Counted from the stretch's first letter, positions 1 through 10,463 are shown. The stretch: DNA of 64,000 nt from Ligilactobacillus ceti DSM 22408 (GCF_000423245.1 NZ_KE383993.1:578159-642158), one strand, 5' to 3'. Notes: generated by a model from the letters alone, not told the origin. Made by a program: numbers and translations.

Positions 1-674
1 ATTTCAGGTGAAAGTTCCCACAGTGACTTAAACTGATTACCATTATAAACTAACATTCCATACATGTCATCAGCAAGTATCATTATCTGATGTTTCACAG
101 CCCAATTTCCAATTTCCCAGAGCTCTTTTTCTGTATAGACAGTCCCTGATGGATTTTGTGGCGAATTGATAATAACTAATTTTGTTTTATCAGTCCGTGC
201 TTGTTCTAATTGAGCAACTGTGACTTTCATTTGACCAACGGCTGGGTGCACAAAAACTGGACACCCTTCAGCCATTTTGACTTGTTCTCCATAACTCACC
301 CAATATGGTAATGGAATTAAAACTTCATCATCTTTTTCGATTAAAGCCTGCATCAATGCATAAAGAGCATATTTCCCACCAGTGGTTAAAGCTAGTTGAT
401 CACTAGTTGTTTCAACTTGATAAGCTTGCGTAATTTTACGAGCTAATTCTTCTCTTAAAGATAAAATTCCTGCAGCAGGTGTATAAAAATCGGTATCCCC
501 ACGTTCGATAGCAGCAATCGCCGCGTTTTTAATATGAGACGGTGTATTAAAGTCTGGTTCTCCGATTGTTAAATTAATGACATCTAAACCTTGTGCTTGC
601 ATTTTTTTAGCCTGAGTTGATAAGGCTAAAGTTGCAGAAGGTTTAATATTGTTAATTCTCTTTGAAAAATACAT
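1..674 (-). CDS. aspB: Class I/II aminotransferase, probable aspartate aminotransferase (3' part missing)
   Basis: This is the N-terminal 224 codons of a pyridoxal-phosphate aminotransferase; the rest lies beyond base 1. The visible part has the early signature INLTIGEPDF, a tyrosine/glycine-rich cofactor region (TTGGKYALYALMQAL) and the family motif NSPQNPSGTVY, followed by ILADDMYG, whose Asp should contact the pyridine nitrogen. The PLP-binding lysine lies in the missing part. The ATG at 674 follows a GAAGG-like ribosome binding site. The gene sits 35 bases downstream of ypmB, an order known from Bacillus (ypmB-aspB-asnS), which supports aspartate aminotransferase over another aromatic or alanine aminotransferase. 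Substrate is inferred, not shown. Confidence 0.85.
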   Translation of the reverse strand, partial: MYFSKRINNIKPSATLALSTQAKKMQAQGLDVINLTIGEPDFNTPSHIKNAAIAAIERGDTDFYTPAAGILSLREELARKITQAYQVETTSDQLALTTGGKYALYALMQALIEKDDEVLIPLPYWVSYGEQVKMAEGCPVFVHPAVGQMKVTVAQLEQARTDKTKLVIINSPQNPSGTVYTEKELWEIGNWAVKHQIMILADDMYGMLVYNGNQFKSLWELSPE

Positions 675-709
675 ATAAAACCAAAAGCCTTCTTTCTTCT
701 TTACATCAA

Positions 710-1204
710 TTAAATATTTTGAATCGTTTTTACAATTTTCCCATTGCGATAATCAATCAAGTCATAACATAAATTACCTCTTTGATTTAAATAAGTAATC
801 TCCCAAGTTGGATCTCCATCCCAAAAACCTAAGGCCGCTTTTTTGACTTTGATTCCTTTATTTAATTTTTTAGTAATCGCAATTGCTTTTTTAGCTGTAA
901 TTCCTTTACTTTGTAGAAAAATATTAACCTTATTTCCTTTTTTAGGAATAACAACATAAACTTTATTATTTTTATTATCTGTTCCAGCTACCGTATAATA
1001 TACCGACTGACGATCATAAAGATAAAAATCATCAACATCTTCAAGATGACCATATTTTTCAGCCATTGCTATCGCTTCTTTTTTTGCTTGGCGTCGGGGT
1101 GATTGTGCCATGGTATAAACCATAATCCCACTAAACACAATAATGATAACTAAACTCCAGATAATCCATTTCTTTTTAGATGGTTTTTGTTCAATTATTT
1201 GCAT
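710..1204 (-). CDS. ypmB: YpmB-like DUF5590 membrane-anchored protein
   Basis: A 164-residue protein with a lysine-rich cytoplasmic start, one membrane segment at about residues 13-33, and an extracytoplasmic domain rich in short beta/alpha repeats typical of PepSY-like DUF5590 proteins (the TAKKAIAITKK and WEITYLNQRGNLCYDLID stretches). The biochemical role of this family is not established. It is co-oriented with the downstream aminotransferase with a 35-base gap, and the two probably share a transcript. The ATG at 1204 has a GGTAGG ribosome binding site. A TATAAT-like -10 lies upstream near 1250 on the minus strand, but its -35 is poor. Confidence 0.75.
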   Translation of the reverse strand: MQIIEQKPSKKKWIIWSLVIIIVFSGIMVYTMAQSPRRQAKKEAIAMAEKYGHLEDVDDFYLYDRQSVYYTVAGTDNKNNKVYVVIPKKGNKVNIFLQSKGITAKKAIAITKKLNKGIKVKKAALGFWDGDPTWEITYLNQRGNLCYDLIDYRNGKIVKTIQNI

Positions 1205-1504
1205 AACTTACCTACCATTCTTTTTTATATAGTGAAGTACTTCTTATTATATAACAAACCGATATCCCTTTCACGCTTGTTTTACTAGTATTCAAGATTT
1301 TTTAAAAGAATTTTTAATCTTATACCACTACAACTCCTAATTTTCAGGTGAATCTTTATAAATTCGTTATTTGTATATAACAAACAAATATCTAGAAGTT
1401 CATTTGCATATAGCAACTTTCTCATAAAAAAACGGTAAGCAATTGAAATCAAGCGCTTAATACAGTATAGTTAATTAAGTAATTTATTTGAAAGGGTCTG
1501 TTTT
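1205..1504. other. Divergent intergenic region between ypmB and yidC
   Basis: These 300 bases hold no plausible gene. They contain the yidC promoter (1443-1471), a likely weak ypmB promoter on the other strand, a perfect 10-base palindrome GAAGTACTTC at 1234-1243, and two copies of TATATAACAAAC about 125 bases apart (near 1249 and 1373). None of the short repeats has an assigned role. Confidence 0.6.
1443..1471 (+). promoter_or_regulatory. yidC promoter
   Basis: TTGAAA at 1443-1448 and TATAGT at 1466-1471 are separated by exactly 17 bases, a good sigma-A spacing, about 33 bases before the yidC start. The spacer carries a near-perfect palindrome centred on AGCGCT (1451-1458). Confidence 0.65.
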
Positions 1505-2473
1505 ATGAATAAGAAAAAAATTATCCGACTCACACCTGCTTTCTTAGCCTTAGTGGTTTTATTAAGTGGTTGTGTTCGTCGTACAAGTAGCGGAGAGCCT
1601 TATGGTTTTGTTTATGAACATTTAGCTATCCCTACACAACACTTACTAACATGGTTAGCTAACTTACTTGGTGGCAGCTATGGTTGGTCAATCATCGTAA
1701 TTACCTTTGTAGTTCGTTTGATTTTAATGCCAGTTATGGTTAACCAATCTAAAAAAGCTACTATTCAACAAGAAAAAATGGCTACTATCAAACCAAAAAT
1801 GCAAGATATCCAAAGACGCCAAAAAGAAGCTACTACACCTGAAGAAAAAACAGCTGTTAGCCAAGAAATGATGGCTCTTTACCGCGATAATGGTATCTCA
1901 ATGACTGGTGGGATTGGTTGTTTACCTATTTTAATCCAAATGCCTATCTTTGCTGCTTTATATTCAGCAATTCAATATTCACCTGAACTATCTAGTTCAT
2001 ACTTCTTAGGCATTAACTTAGGTCAACGTAGCTTGATCTTCGTAGCACTTTCATTTATCACTTATGGGTTACAGGGCTGGCTATCAACACTTGGCTTACC
2101 TGAATCACAAAAGAAACAAATGAAATCTATGATGTTAATTAGCCCCTTAATGATTGGTGGGATGACCTTCGTAGCACCTGCTGGTTTAGGTCTTTACTTC
2201 TTTATTGGTGGTATTTTCGCTTGCTTGCAAACATTGATTATCAATTCAATGCGTCCAAGAATTCGTGAAAAAATCCAAAAAGAATTAGCTCAACGTCAAG
2301 CAGAAACATCACAACAAGTGGTTAAAACAGTTACAGCAACTGAAATGCCAACTGCTGATATCACACCTGAACCAAATCCTGGTTTAGAAAAAGAAGTTAG
2401 TGTGAAAGTTGATGAAACACCAAAAAATAATAACCGTCGAAATGCCGGTAAACAAAATCGTTCTAAAGATTAA
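1505..2473 (+). CDS. yidC: YidC/Oxa1 family membrane protein insertase (lipoprotein form)
   Basis: A 322-residue insertase that places proteins into the cytoplasmic membrane with or without SecYEG. The start has a lipoprotein signal peptide with lipobox LLSGC, so Cys23 should be lipidated. The Oxa1 core follows, with the conserved hydrophilic-groove arginine at position 71 (FVVRLILMP), a charged coiled hairpin at about 82-125, and further membrane segments to about residue 248. The C-terminal 70 residues are polar and charged, a ribosome-facing tail as in Gram-positive YidC paralogues. It is alone with its own promoter and terminator, not behind rnpA, so it is probably the second (YidC2/OxaA2) copy of the genome. 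That paralogue assignment is inference. Confidence 0.93.
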   Translation: MNKKKIIRLTPAFLALVVLLSGCVRRTSSGEPYGFVYEHLAIPTQHLLTWLANLLGGSYGWSIIVITFVVRLILMPVMVNQSKKATIQQEKMATIKPKMQDIQRRQKEATTPEEKTAVSQEMMALYRDNGISMTGGIGCLPILIQMPIFAALYSAIQYSPELSSSYFLGINLGQRSLIFVALSFITYGLQGWLSTLGLPESQKKQMKSMMLISPLMIGGMTFVAPAGLGLYFFIGGIFACLQTLIINSMRPRIREKIQKELAQRQAETSQQVVKTVTATEMPTADITPEPNPGLEKEVSVKVDETPKNNNRRNAGKQNRSKD

Positions 2474-2483
2474 AAGATAAAAT

Positions 2484-2524
2484 AAAAGGATGATACTCAC
2501 TAAATGAGTATCATCCTTTTTTGT
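2484..2524. terminator. Bidirectional terminator between yidC and the histidine kinase gene
   Basis: A stem of about 14 pairs (AAGGATGATACTCA paired with TGAGTATCATCCTT) is followed by a T-run on the plus strand. An A-run before it gives a T-run for the opposite strand too, so it serves both convergent genes. Confidence 0.85.
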
Positions 2525-2525
2525 T

Positions 2526-4028
2526 TTATTCATCTTCTAATTCAGCCACTGGTAATGAAATCCGAAAGACACTTCCGCGACCTTCAACACTCTCAACTGT
2601 TAAATGACCTTTATAACCTTCAATCAAACGTTGAGCGATCGAAAGACCTAAACCATTCCCGCCTTTATCACGACTTCGCGCTTTATCCACTCGATAAAAA
2701 CGATTGAAGACTTTTTCAATATTTTCTTGTGAAATACCTTCACCAAAATCTTGAATAGCAATTTCAACAAATCGTTCTGTTTTACCCATACTTACATGGA
2801 TTTCTTTCCGATCTGTCGAATATTTAACTGCATTATCTAATAATATAATTAAAACTTGTTCTAAATGATTTCGATAAATTTGCACTGGAGTCACATCGCG
2901 AATTTCATTATCTAATACAAATAGAAAATCAGGATGGATCATATTCAAATTATTATAAACTTGCATCGTAACTTCACAAACATCCGTAATTTCTTTACCA
3001 AAATGAATTTCCACTTGTTCAGCACGTGATAAATCTAGCATTTCTTGCACTAAACTTCTCATACGTGTAATTTCTTGTAAAGAAGCGGTAATCGACTCTT
3101 CCAGTACTTGAGGATCATCTTTCCCCCAACGATTTAATAATTCTAAATGACCTTGAATAATCGCAACTGGTGTCCGTAATTCATGTGAAACATCTTCAAC
3201 AAACTGTTGTTGTTGATCAATATAGCGTTCCATCCGATCTAACATATCATTAAATAACTCTGCTAATTGTGATAGTTCATCATGAGTTTGAATCGCTGGT
3301 ACACGAATATCAGCAAAAGAATCGCCATCTTTAGTTGTATTAATTTTATCAATCGTTTTACTAATATCATCAATTGGACCTAATAACCAATTAGATAGCA
3401 CATACCCTAATAAAATACTTGTTAAGCCCGCAGTAATCCCAAAGATAATAAAAATTAATAATAATTTCCGCTTGGTATTATCATAATTAACTAATTTATT
3501 CGTGACTTGCACATAACCTATCACATTATGGGTAACTTGTGATTTAACTGGTTGATTAATTACAAAAACTGTATTGCCATCAACTTCTTGTAAATGATCA
3601 GTTTCAGAATTGTTTTTACTATATTTAATAGGAACATTTCGTGAAGCATAAATTAAATCCCCAGAAATACTATATACACTCACACCTATATTTTGTTGTG
3701 ATAACGAACTGAATAAACTATCTTGATATAATGGATGCTGCTCAGACGGTATTTGTTTCGTCTCACGATTCCGATAATCTAACGCTTTGCTAACGCTATT
3801 TTTATTTAATTCCGTCGTTCCCTGACTTAATCTTTTACCTGCAGCAACTAACGCATTATTCGCATATTGTTTTTCTTGTTTTAATAATAAACTAGTAAAA
3901 CTATTAAACAATAAACAAGAAAATAACGTAAAAATTGTTAAAACACCAATTCCTGTTCCAATTGACCATTTTAATTTAACTGAGATAAATCTTTTTTTAG
4001 GTTGTTTTACTTCTTCTTGTGCATTCAT
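2526..4028 (-). CDS. csrS: Sensor histidine kinase, CsrS/ArlS-like
   Basis: A 500-residue sensor with a membrane segment at about 22-45, an extracellular sensing domain (about 46-185), a second membrane segment at about 188-212, a HAMP linker, and HisKA plus HATPase_c domains. The phosphoacceptor is His282 in SHELRTPVAI; the N box has Asn399 (LLDNAVKYS), and DFGEG (428-432) and GLGLS (459-463) form the ATP site. The WGKDDPQVLEES stretch after the H box is typical of the CsrS/CovS-ArlS group. It starts 12 bases after the response-regulator stop, so the two are cotranscribed. The signal sensed cannot be read from sequence. Confidence 0.9.
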   Translation of the reverse strand: MNAQEEVKQPKKRFISVKLKWSIGTGIGVLTIFTLFSCLLFNSFTSLLLKQEKQYANNALVAAGKRLSQGTTELNKNSVSKALDYRNRETKQIPSEQHPLYQDSLFSSLSQQNIGVSVYSISGDLIYASRNVPIKYSKNNSETDHLQEVDGNTVFVINQPVKSQVTHNVIGYVQVTNKLVNYDNTKRKLLLIFIIFGITAGLTSILLGYVLSNWLLGPIDDISKTIDKINTTKDGDSFADIRVPAIQTHDELSQLAELFNDMLDRMERYIDQQQQFVEDVSHELRTPVAIIQGHLELLNRWGKDDPQVLEESITASLQEITRMRSLVQEMLDLSRAEQVEIHFGKEITDVCEVTMQVYNNLNMIHPDFLFVLDNEIRDVTPVQIYRNHLEQVLIILLDNAVKYSTDRKEIHVSMGKTERFVEIAIQDFGEGISQENIEKVFNRFYRVDKARSRDKGGNGLGLSIAQRLIEGYKGHLTVESVEGRGSVFRISLPVAELEDE

Positions 4029-4040
4029 ACGCTTAAAATC

Positions 4041-4727
4041 CTAAGAACGCATTACATAACCCGTTCCACGAACAGTTTGAATATAACTATCTTCTCCTGG
4101 ACGGTCGATTTTATTTCGAAGGTAACGGATATACACATCAACAACATTTGTTTCAATTTGTGATTCATAACCCCAAACTTTACGTAATAAAACATCACAT
4201 GCTAAAACGACATTAACATTTTCCATTAAGGCTAATAATAATTCATATTCACGTTTTGTTAACTCAATGATTTCATCCCCACGACGAACAATCCGATTTT
4301 CTTTTTCGATCATTAAATCACGATAGCTAACTGTTGTTTGTTTAGATGCATTAAGTTCACCTTCAAAATCAACACGACGTAATAAGGCACGTAAACGAGC
4401 TAATAATTCTTCAATCGCAAATGGTTTTACAATGTAATCATCCGCACCATGATCCAAACCAGATACCCGATCAATCACAGAATCACGTGCTGTCATCATA
4501 ATAATTGGTGTATTTTTTACTTGACGCACACGACGACAAACTTCTAAACCATTTAATTCTGGTAACATTAAATCTAATAAAATAGCATCCCAGCTACTGG
4601 ATAATGCATGTTCTAAACCTTCACGTCCATTTTTAGCAATTTGGGTTTCATAACCTTCATGTCTTAACTCTAATTCAACAAAACGAGCAAGATTTTTTTC
4701 ATCTTCAATAATTAATACTTTACTCAT
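4041..4727 (-). CDS. csrR: OmpR-family response regulator, CsrR/ArlR-like
   Basis: A 228-residue DNA-binding regulator. The receiver domain has the acidic pair Glu8/Asp9, phosphoacceptor Asp52 (LLDLMLPE), Thr79 and Lys101 ([13 protein letters not shown]). A winged-helix output domain follows, ending in [12 protein letters not shown] and a [10 protein letters not shown] wing. The receiver wording resembles streptococcal CovR/CsrR and staphylococcal ArlR, which control surface and cell-envelope genes; the regulon here is unknown. It is first in the operon with its kinase, with a GGAG ribosome binding site before the ATG at 4727. The 200-base AT-rich region upstream must carry the promoter, but I cannot pick one confidently. 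Confidence 0.9.
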   Translation of the reverse strand: MSKVLIIEDEKNLARFVELELRHEGYETQIAKNGREGLEHALSSSWDAILLDLMLPELNGLEVCRRVRQVKNTPIIMMTARDSVIDRVSGLDHGADDYIVKPFAIEELLARLRALLRRVDFEGELNASKQTTVSYRDLMIEKENRIVRRGDEIIELTKREYELLLALMENVNVVLACDVLLRKVWGYESQIETNVVDVYIRYLRNKIDRPGEDSYIQTVRGTGYVMRS

Positions 4728-4856
4728 ATATACGCTCCTATAACCGATATTCTTTCCATTAAAACATCAATTTTTCATAATATTTTAACTTACATTGTCA
4801 TTCTAACATTTTAATATTTTTTTTCATAGAAATCTCTTTAAATTTTTTAATAATTC

Positions 4857-4894
4857 GAAAAAATAAAACAATGAGCCTTTTTCAAGACTCATTG
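4857..4894 (-). terminator. gnd terminator
   Basis: On the minus strand a CAATGAG/CTCATTG stem with a 12-base loop is followed by TTTTATTTTTT, just after the gnd stop codon. Confidence 0.7.
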
Positions 4895-4927
4895 CTCAAC
4901 GAATTTTCATTTGTAGATTCTTAAAAT

Positions 4928-6349
4928 CTATTCTTCGTCATACCAACTATAGTGGTAATTACCTTCTTTATCAACACGTTCATACGTATGTGCTCCAAAA
5001 TAGTCACGTTGCGCTTGAATCATATTAGCTGGTAAAACTGGGGCACGATATTGATCGTAATATGTGATTGCACTTGTAAATCCTGGACAAGGTTCACCTA
5101 ATTGGATTGCTAATGCTGAAACATCACGAACTGATTGTTGATATTCTTTTGTAATTTGTACAAAATATGGATCTAACAATAAATTCTTAAGTTCTGGATT
5201 TGTTTCAAAAGCATCTGTAATCTTTTGTAAGAATTGAGCACGAATAATACAACCTTCACGCCAAATTTTAGCTAATTCACCATATTGTAAATCCCAACCA
5301 TAGTGTTCGGAAGCTACGCGTAATTGTTCAAAGCCTTGCGCATAACTCATAACTTTACTAAAGTATAAAGCTTCTTTGATTTTCTTAATATATAAATCTT
5401 TATCAATTTTAATATCTTTTGTTGTTGGTTTTGGTAAAATTTCACTCGCTGCCATACGTTCATCTTTTAAAGCTGAGATATAACGAGCATAGACAGATTC
5501 AGTAATTAATGATTGTGGAACACCAAGTTCTAACGCACTTTGTGAACTCCATTTACCTGTTCCTTTATTACCAGCACGATCTAAAATAACATCTACAATT
5601 GGTTGATCTGTATCTAAATCATCCTTACGAGTTAAAATATCAGCTGTAATATCAATTAAATAACTACTTAATTCACTTTGTTTCCATTCATTGAAAACTT
5701 CAGCAATTTCGGAAACTGTTAAGCCTAAAACATTACGTAATAAACTATAACTTTCAGCGATTAATTCCATATCACCATATTCAATCCCATTATGCACCAT
5801 TTTAACATAATGACCAGCACCATCTGGACCAATATATGATACACATGCATCTCCATCAACTGCTAAAGCAGCGATTTCTTGTAGGATAGGTGCAACTAAA
5901 TCGTAAGCAGCACGTTGACCACCTGGCATTAAAGAAGGACCGTGTAATGCCCCTTTTTCGCCACCAGACACACCCATACCAATAAAGTTAATGCCAGAAT
6001 TTTCTAACTCTTTGTTACGTCGAATTGTATCTTCAAAATACGTATTACCACCATCAATCAAAATATCATCTTGATCTAAGTATGGTAATAAATTACTAAT
6101 CATTGCATCTGTAGGCATACCTGCTTTTACCATTAAGATAATTTTACGTGGTTTTTCTAATGATGCTACAAAATCTGCTAATGAATAGCTAGGAATAAGC
6201 TTTTTATCTGGATTTTCTGCGACTACTTGTTCTGTTTTTGAACCTGTTCTATTGTAAATCGCAACTGTATAGCCTCGACTTTCAATATTTAAAGCCAAGT
6301 TCTTACCCATAACAGCCATTCCGATAACACCGATTTGTGCTTTACTCAT
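4928..6349 (-). CDS. gnd: 6-phosphogluconate dehydrogenase, decarboxylating (NADP+)
   Basis: A 473-residue enzyme that oxidises 6-phosphogluconate to ribulose 5-phosphate and CO2 with NADP+, in the oxidative pentose phosphate pathway. The Rossmann motif GMAVMG is at 10-15 and NADP-selecting NRT at 33-35. The substrate loop [13 protein letters not shown] starts at 127. The catalytic pair is Lys183 ([11 protein letters not shown]) and Glu190, matching the numbering of the well-studied sheep enzyme. The long all-helical domain contains [13 protein letters not shown], and the tail [14 protein letters not shown] is typical. It starts 27 bases after the clpX stop with no terminator between, so it may be read from the clpX transcript. 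Confidence 0.97.
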   Translation of the reverse strand: MSKAQIGVIGMAVMGKNLALNIESRGYTVAIYNRTGSKTEQVVAENPDKKLIPSYSLADFVASLEKPRKIILMVKAGMPTDAMISNLLPYLDQDDILIDGGNTYFEDTIRRNKELENSGINFIGMGVSGGEKGALHGPSLMPGGQRAAYDLVAPILQEIAALAVDGDACVSYIGPDGAGHYVKMVHNGIEYGDMELIAESYSLLRNVLGLTVSEIAEVFNEWKQSELSSYLIDITADILTRKDDLDTDQPIVDVILDRAGNKGTGKWSSQSALELGVPQSLITESVYARYISALKDERMAASEILPKPTTKDIKIDKDLYIKKIKEALYFSKVMSYAQGFEQLRVASEHYGWDLQYGELAKIWREGCIIRAQFLQKITDAFETNPELKNLLLDPYFVQITKEYQQSVRDVSALAIQLGEPCPGFTSAITYYDQYRAPVLPANMIQAQRDYFGAHTYERVDKEGNYHYSWYDEE

Positions 6350-6376
6350 TTTTACAATTCCTCCAAAAAGTTAATA

Positions 6377-7609
6377 TTATTTAATGTATTCAATTTCTGG
6401 TTCTGCTAAGCCTAAAACTGTATCTTTAGTAATAATAATCTTCTCAACATCATCACGACTTGGGATATCATACATAATATCAGTCATTGTTGCTTCAATA
6501 ATTGAGCGTAATCCACGAGCACCTGTATTGCGTTCAATCGCAAGATGAGCAATTTCATGCAGTGCTTCGCTAGTAAATTCTAATGCAACACCATCTAATG
6601 AAACTAAAGCTTGATATTGTTTAACTAAAGCATTCTTAGGTTGTGTTAAAATCTCAACTAAATCTTCTTCTGTTAATTTTTCTAAAGCTGTTAAAATTGG
6701 TAATCGTCCAATAAACTCTGGAATTAAACCAAATTTCAATAAATCTTCTGGGATAATTTGTTGAATTAAACTTTCATCATCCGTATATTTCATTTTTGAT
6801 CCAACGCCAAAACCGATTGTCTTATCACCGAGACGTTGTTTAACAATATTTTCAATACCGGCAAACGCCCCACCAACAATAAATAAGATATTTGTTGTAT
6901 CAATTTGTACAAATTCTTGTTGCGGATGTTTACGACCACCTTGAGGCGGAACATTAGCGACTGTACCTTCTAAGATTTTAAGTAAGGCTTGTTGTACCCC
7001 TTCGCCTGAAACATCACGTGTAATAGATACATTTTCACTTTTCTTAGCGATTTTATCAATTTCATCAATGTAAATAATTCCACGTTCAGCACGTTCAATA
7101 TCATAATCTGCATTTTGAATTAATTTTAATAAAATATTTTCAACATCTTCACCAACATAACCAGCTTCAGTTAATGTTGTGGCATCTGCAATTGCAAAGG
7201 GTACATTTAAAATTCTTGCTAAACTTTGAGCTAAAAATGTTTTCCCTGAACCAGTTGGTCCGACTAAACAAATATTACTCTTTTGAAGCTCAACGCCATC
7301 TTCAATCGTTGTAGGTGAACTAATTCTCTTATAGTGGTTATATACCGCTACTGCCAATGTTTTCTTAGCTTTTTCTTGTCCAATGACATATTGATTTAAA
7401 ATTTCTACAATTTCTTTTGGCTTCGGTATATTTGTTAAATTACGTTCGTTGATTTCTTGCTTAGCTGAAGAAATAATTTCAGCTGCAGCTTCAACACATT
7501 CATTACAAATATAGACACCAGGTCCCGAAATCATACTTGCTACATCTTCTTCTCTGCGTCCGCAAAATGAGCAAATAATTGGGCCTTTCTTATCAGTACT
7601 TTCCAACAT
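6377..7609 (-). CDS. clpX: ClpX, ATP-binding unfoldase of the ClpXP protease
   Basis: A 410-residue AAA+ unfoldase that recognises, unfolds and feeds substrates to ClpP. The N-terminal zinc finger has Cys13, Cys16, Cys35 and Cys38. Walker A is GPTGSGKT (117-124), Walker B is IIYIDEID (178-185), the pore loop is GYVGE (150-154), and the RKH loop is GGRKH (224-228). Length is normal. It is followed at 27 bases by gnd; in many relatives the GTPase gene engB follows clpX. It lies downstream of tig but with a 199-base gap and a terminator-like hairpin between, so it probably has its own promoter. No clear CtsR heptad repeats were seen upstream. Confidence 0.97.
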   Translation of the reverse strand: MLESTDKKGPIICSFCGRREEDVASMISGPGVYICNECVEAAAEIISSAKQEINERNLTNIPKPKEIVEILNQYVIGQEKAKKTLAVAVYNHYKRISSPTTIEDGVELQKSNICLVGPTGSGKTFLAQSLARILNVPFAIADATTLTEAGYVGEDVENILLKLIQNADYDIERAERGIIYIDEIDKIAKKSENVSITRDVSGEGVQQALLKILEGTVANVPPQGGRKHPQQEFVQIDTTNILFIVGGAFAGIENIVKQRLGDKTIGFGVGSKMKYTDDESLIQQIIPEDLLKFGLIPEFIGRLPILTALEKLTEEDLVEILTQPKNALVKQYQALVSLDGVALEFTSEALHEIAHLAIERNTGARGLRSIIEATMTDIMYDIPSRDDVEKIIITKDTVLGLAEPEIEYIK

Positions 7610-7752
7610 TTAAAACCACCCTATGCTATTAATAATATATTCATTTTAACAAAAATCAGCTTGAATTGCTATCACTAGCTTTAGTGATTTTGTTAAATCA
7701 TTCTAGTTTTTTTCACTCTTAATGGGGCGTTTTATATTAAATTTAACTTTAC

Positions 7753-7793
7753 AAAAAAAGACTTAAATCTCTAACGAAATTTAAGTCTTTTTA
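7753..7793. terminator. Trigger factor gene terminator
   Basis: AAAGACTTAAAT pairs with ATTTAAGTCTTT around a loop of about 11 bases. On the minus strand, the direction of tig, the stem is followed by a run of seven T. The mirror T-run could act on the other strand too. Confidence 0.8.
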
Positions 7794-7808
7794 TTAATTG
7801 TTTAAAAA

Positions 7809-9107
7809 TTATTTATCAGCTTTACGTGTTTGTTTAGCTGAACCTGCAATTTCTTCAACAACTGTTCTGATAGCAATGTCATGTTTTAACATATCTGTTG
7901 ATAATGCACCACGAACTGCTGCTTCTTCCATGTTGTATTCTGCTGCAAGTTGTTTGATTTCTGCATCAACTTCTTCATCTGTTGGGTTGATGTTTTCTGC
8001 ATCAACAATAGCTTGTAAAACAAGATTTGTTTTAACGCGGTTTGCTGCGCCTTCTTCAAATTGTTTATGCATATCTTCTTCAGTTGTACCTGTTAATTGG
8101 AAGTACATTTGAGGACTGATACCTTGTTGTTGCATTCCTGCCATATATTGATCCATTTGACGGTGTACGTCTTCTTCGATCATAACTTCTGGAATTTCTT
8201 CAACTGTTGCATTGTCAACTGCAAGTTTGATTGCTTCATCTTGGATAGCTGCTTTAGCTGCTGCAACTTTTTGTTCTTTGATTTCATCTTTGATTTTTGC
8301 TTTTAATTCTTCTAATGAAGATACTTCTTCATCAACATCTTTAGCAAATTCATCATCAAGAGCTGGTACTTCTTTAGCTTTTACTTCATGAATTGTTACA
8401 TCAAAGACAACTTCTTTACCTTTAAGATCTTCTGCATGGTAGTCTGCTGGGAATGTTACAACAACTGTAACTTCTTCGCCTGCTTTATGACCAACTAATT
8501 GATCTTCGAATCCTGGGATGAATGAGTTAGAACCTAATTCTAATGAATAGTTAGCTCCTTTTCCACCTTCGAATTCTTCGTTGTTAAGTTTACCAACAAA
8601 GTCGATAACAACTGTATCGCCTAATTCTGCTGCAGCATCTTCTTTAAGAACTAATTCTGCATTTTGTTTTTGAAGTTCTTCTAAACGACCTTCAATATCA
8701 GCTTTTAAAACGCGTGTTGATTGAGGTGTTACTTCTAAGTCTTTGTATTGACCTAATGTAACTTCTGGTTCAACTGTAACTTTAGCTGTTAAAACCCATT
8801 CTGAATCTTTACCCATTGATTCAACTGAAATTTCAGGTTGAGCAACTGGTTTGATTTGTGATTCATCAACTGCTTTTTGGTATTCTTCAGGTAAGATTGC
8901 ATTTAAAGCATCTTGATATAAAGCTTCTTCGCCGTACATTTTGTTAAAAATTTGACGAGGAACTTTACCTTTACGGAATCCAGAAACATTTAAAGAATGT
9001 TTTACTCGATCAAAAGCTAAGTCTAATCCTTCCTTGATTCGATCTGCTTTAATGGCAAATGTTAATTTACCATCATTTGCACCTTGTTTTTCCCATTTTA
9101 CTGACAT
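7809..9107 (-). CDS. tig: Trigger factor, ribosome-associated chaperone and prolyl isomerase
   Basis: A 432-residue chaperone that meets nascent chains at the ribosome exit. The N-terminal ribosome-binding domain has the signature GFRKGKVP at 43-50. The FKBP-type isomerase domain runs from about 150 to 245 ([20 protein letters not shown], then [17 protein letters not shown]), and a long helical C-terminal arm domain follows. The ATG at 9107 is preceded by GGAGGG. It has its own promoter (9166-9194) and terminator, and lies between tuf and clpX, the usual lactobacillar order. Confidence 0.97.
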   Translation of the reverse strand: MSVKWEKQGANDGKLTFAIKADRIKEGLDLAFDRVKHSLNVSGFRKGKVPRQIFNKMYGEEALYQDALNAILPEEYQKAVDESQIKPVAQPEISVESMGKDSEWVLTAKVTVEPEVTLGQYKDLEVTPQSTRVLKADIEGRLEELQKQNAELVLKEDAAAELGDTVVIDFVGKLNNEEFEGGKGANYSLELGSNSFIPGFEDQLVGHKAGEEVTVVVTFPADYHAEDLKGKEVVFDVTIHEVKAKEVPALDDEFAKDVDEEVSSLEELKAKIKDEIKEQKVAAAKAAIQDEAIKLAVDNATVEEIPEVMIEEDVHRQMDQYMAGMQQQGISPQMYFQLTGTTEEDMHKQFEEGAANRVKTNLVLQAIVDAENINPTDEEVDAEIKQLAAEYNMEEAAVRGALSTDMLKHDIAIRTVVEEIAGSAKQTRKADK

Positions 9108-9165
9108 TATTTTTCCCTCCGAGTGAAAAAATTTTACAATTTTTTTATTAACTGCATACTAGATA

Positions 9166-9194
9166 ATTTTAACGTACATCAGATAAATTGTAAA
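9166..9194 (-). promoter_or_regulatory. tig promoter
   Basis: On the minus strand TTTACA (9194-9189) and TAAAAT (9171-9166) are spaced by 17 bases, leaving an untranslated leader of roughly 50 bases before tig. Confidence 0.65.
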
Positions 9195-9220
9195 TATTTT
9201 GGTATAAAAAAGTTCTTTAT

Positions 9221-9258
9221 ATAATAAAAAGGGCTCGGAAGCTACCTTCCGAGCCCTT
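9221..9258 (-). terminator. tuf terminator
   Basis: A strong GC-rich stem, AAGGGCTCGGAAG pairing with CTTCCGAGCCCTT around a 4-base loop, is followed by TTTTATTAT on the minus strand, just after the tuf stop codon. Confidence 0.93.
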
Positions 9259-9275
9259 CAAAAACTAATTAAATA

Positions 9276-10463
9276 TTAGTCTAAAATTTCAGAAACCACA
9301 CCAGCACCAACTGTACGGCCACCTTCACGAACTGTGAATTTAAGACCTTTTTCGATAGCAACTGGAACGATTAATTCAACTGTGAATGTTACGTTATCGC
9401 CAGGCATAACCATTTCTACACCTTCAGGTAATTCAATAACACCTGTTACGTCTGTTGTGTGGAAATAGAATTGTGGACGGTAGTTTGAGAAGAATGGAGT
9501 ATGACGTCCGCCTTCTTCTTTAGATAATACATAGACTTCACCTTTGAATTTCTTGTGAGTCTTGATAGAACCTGGTTGAGCAAGAACTTGACCACGTTCG
9601 ATTTGTGTACGATCTACACCACGAAGTAAAGCACCGATGTTGTCACCAGCTTGACCTTCGTCAAGTGATTTACGGAACATTTCAACACCTGTAACAGTTG
9701 TTTTAATGCTTTCGTCTTTCAAACCGATGATTTCGATTTCGTCACCAACGTGAACAACACCACGGTCGATACGACCAGAAGCAACTGTACCACGACCTGT
9801 GATTGTAAATACATCTTCAACAGGCATTAAGAATGGTTTGTCTGTTGGACGGTCTGGAGTTGGGATATATTCGTCAACTGTATCCATTAATTCCATGATT
9901 TTAGCTTGTGCATCAGCATCGCCTTCGATAGCTTTAAGAGCTGAACCATGAATAACAGGAACATCGTCACCAGGGAAATCGTATTCTGATAATAAGTCAC
10001 GAACTTCCATTTCAACTAAGTCAAGTAATTCTTCGTCGTCAACTAAGTCACATTTGTTTAAGAATACGATGATGTATTCAACACCAACTTGGCGAGCAAG
10101 AAGGATGTGTTCACGTGTTTGTGGCATAGGACCATCTGTTGCAGCAACAACTAAGATAGCACCGTCCATTTGAGCAGCACCAGTGATCATGTTTTTAACA
10201 TAATCCGCGTGTCCTGGAGCGTCAATGTGAGCATAGTGACGTGGTTCTGTTTCATATTCAACGTGAGCTGTGTTGATTGTGATACCACGTTCACGTTCTT
10301 CTGGAGCAGCATCGATTGCTGCATAGTCTTCAGCTTTCGCTAAACCTTTAGAAGCTAATACAGTTGTAATAGCTGCTGTTAATGTTGTTTTCCCATGGTC
10401 AACGTGTCCGATTGTACCGATATTTACATGGGGTTTTGTTCTTTCGTAATGTTCTTTTGCCAT
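9276..10463 (-). CDS. tuf: Elongation factor Tu
   Basis: A 395-residue GTPase that delivers aminoacyl-tRNA to the ribosome. G motifs: GHVDHGKT (19-26), effector RGITI (60-64) with the switch threonine, DAPGH (81-85), NKCD (136-139) and SAL (174-176). Domains 2 and 3 are complete, ending in [12 protein letters not shown] place the start at the ATG at 10463, which has AGGAGG ten bases upstream and gives the universal [14 protein letters not shown] start. The open frame extends to 10508, but that would use leader sequence and include the ribosome binding site. It is monocistronic with its own promoter and terminator. Confidence 0.98.
   Translation of the reverse strand: MAKEHYERTKPHVNIGTIGHVDHGKTTLTAAITTVLASKGLAKAEDYAAIDAAPEERERGITINTAHVEYETEPRHYAHIDAPGHADYVKNMITGAAQMDGAILVVAATDGPMPQTREHILLARQVGVEYIIVFLNKCDLVDDEELLDLVEMEVRDLLSEYDFPGDDVPVIHGSALKAIEGDADAQAKIMELMDTVDEYIPTPDRPTDKPFLMPVEDVFTITGRGTVASGRIDRGVVHVGDEIEIIGLKDESIKTTVTGVEMFRKSLDEGQAGDNIGALLRGVDRTQIERGQVLAQPGSIKTHKKFKGEVYVLSKEEGGRHTPFFSNYRPQFYFHTTDVTGVIELPEGVEMVMPGDNVTFTVELIVPVAIEKGLKFTVREGGRTVGAGVVSEILD

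Noticed and set aside
7610-7740. CtsR operator before clpX
   Set aside because: No tandem heptad GGTCAAA-type repeats could be found by eye.
7798-8112. 104-residue antisense frame over tig
   Set aside because: Ser/Ala/Cys-rich shadow of trigger factor that begins inside the tig terminator.
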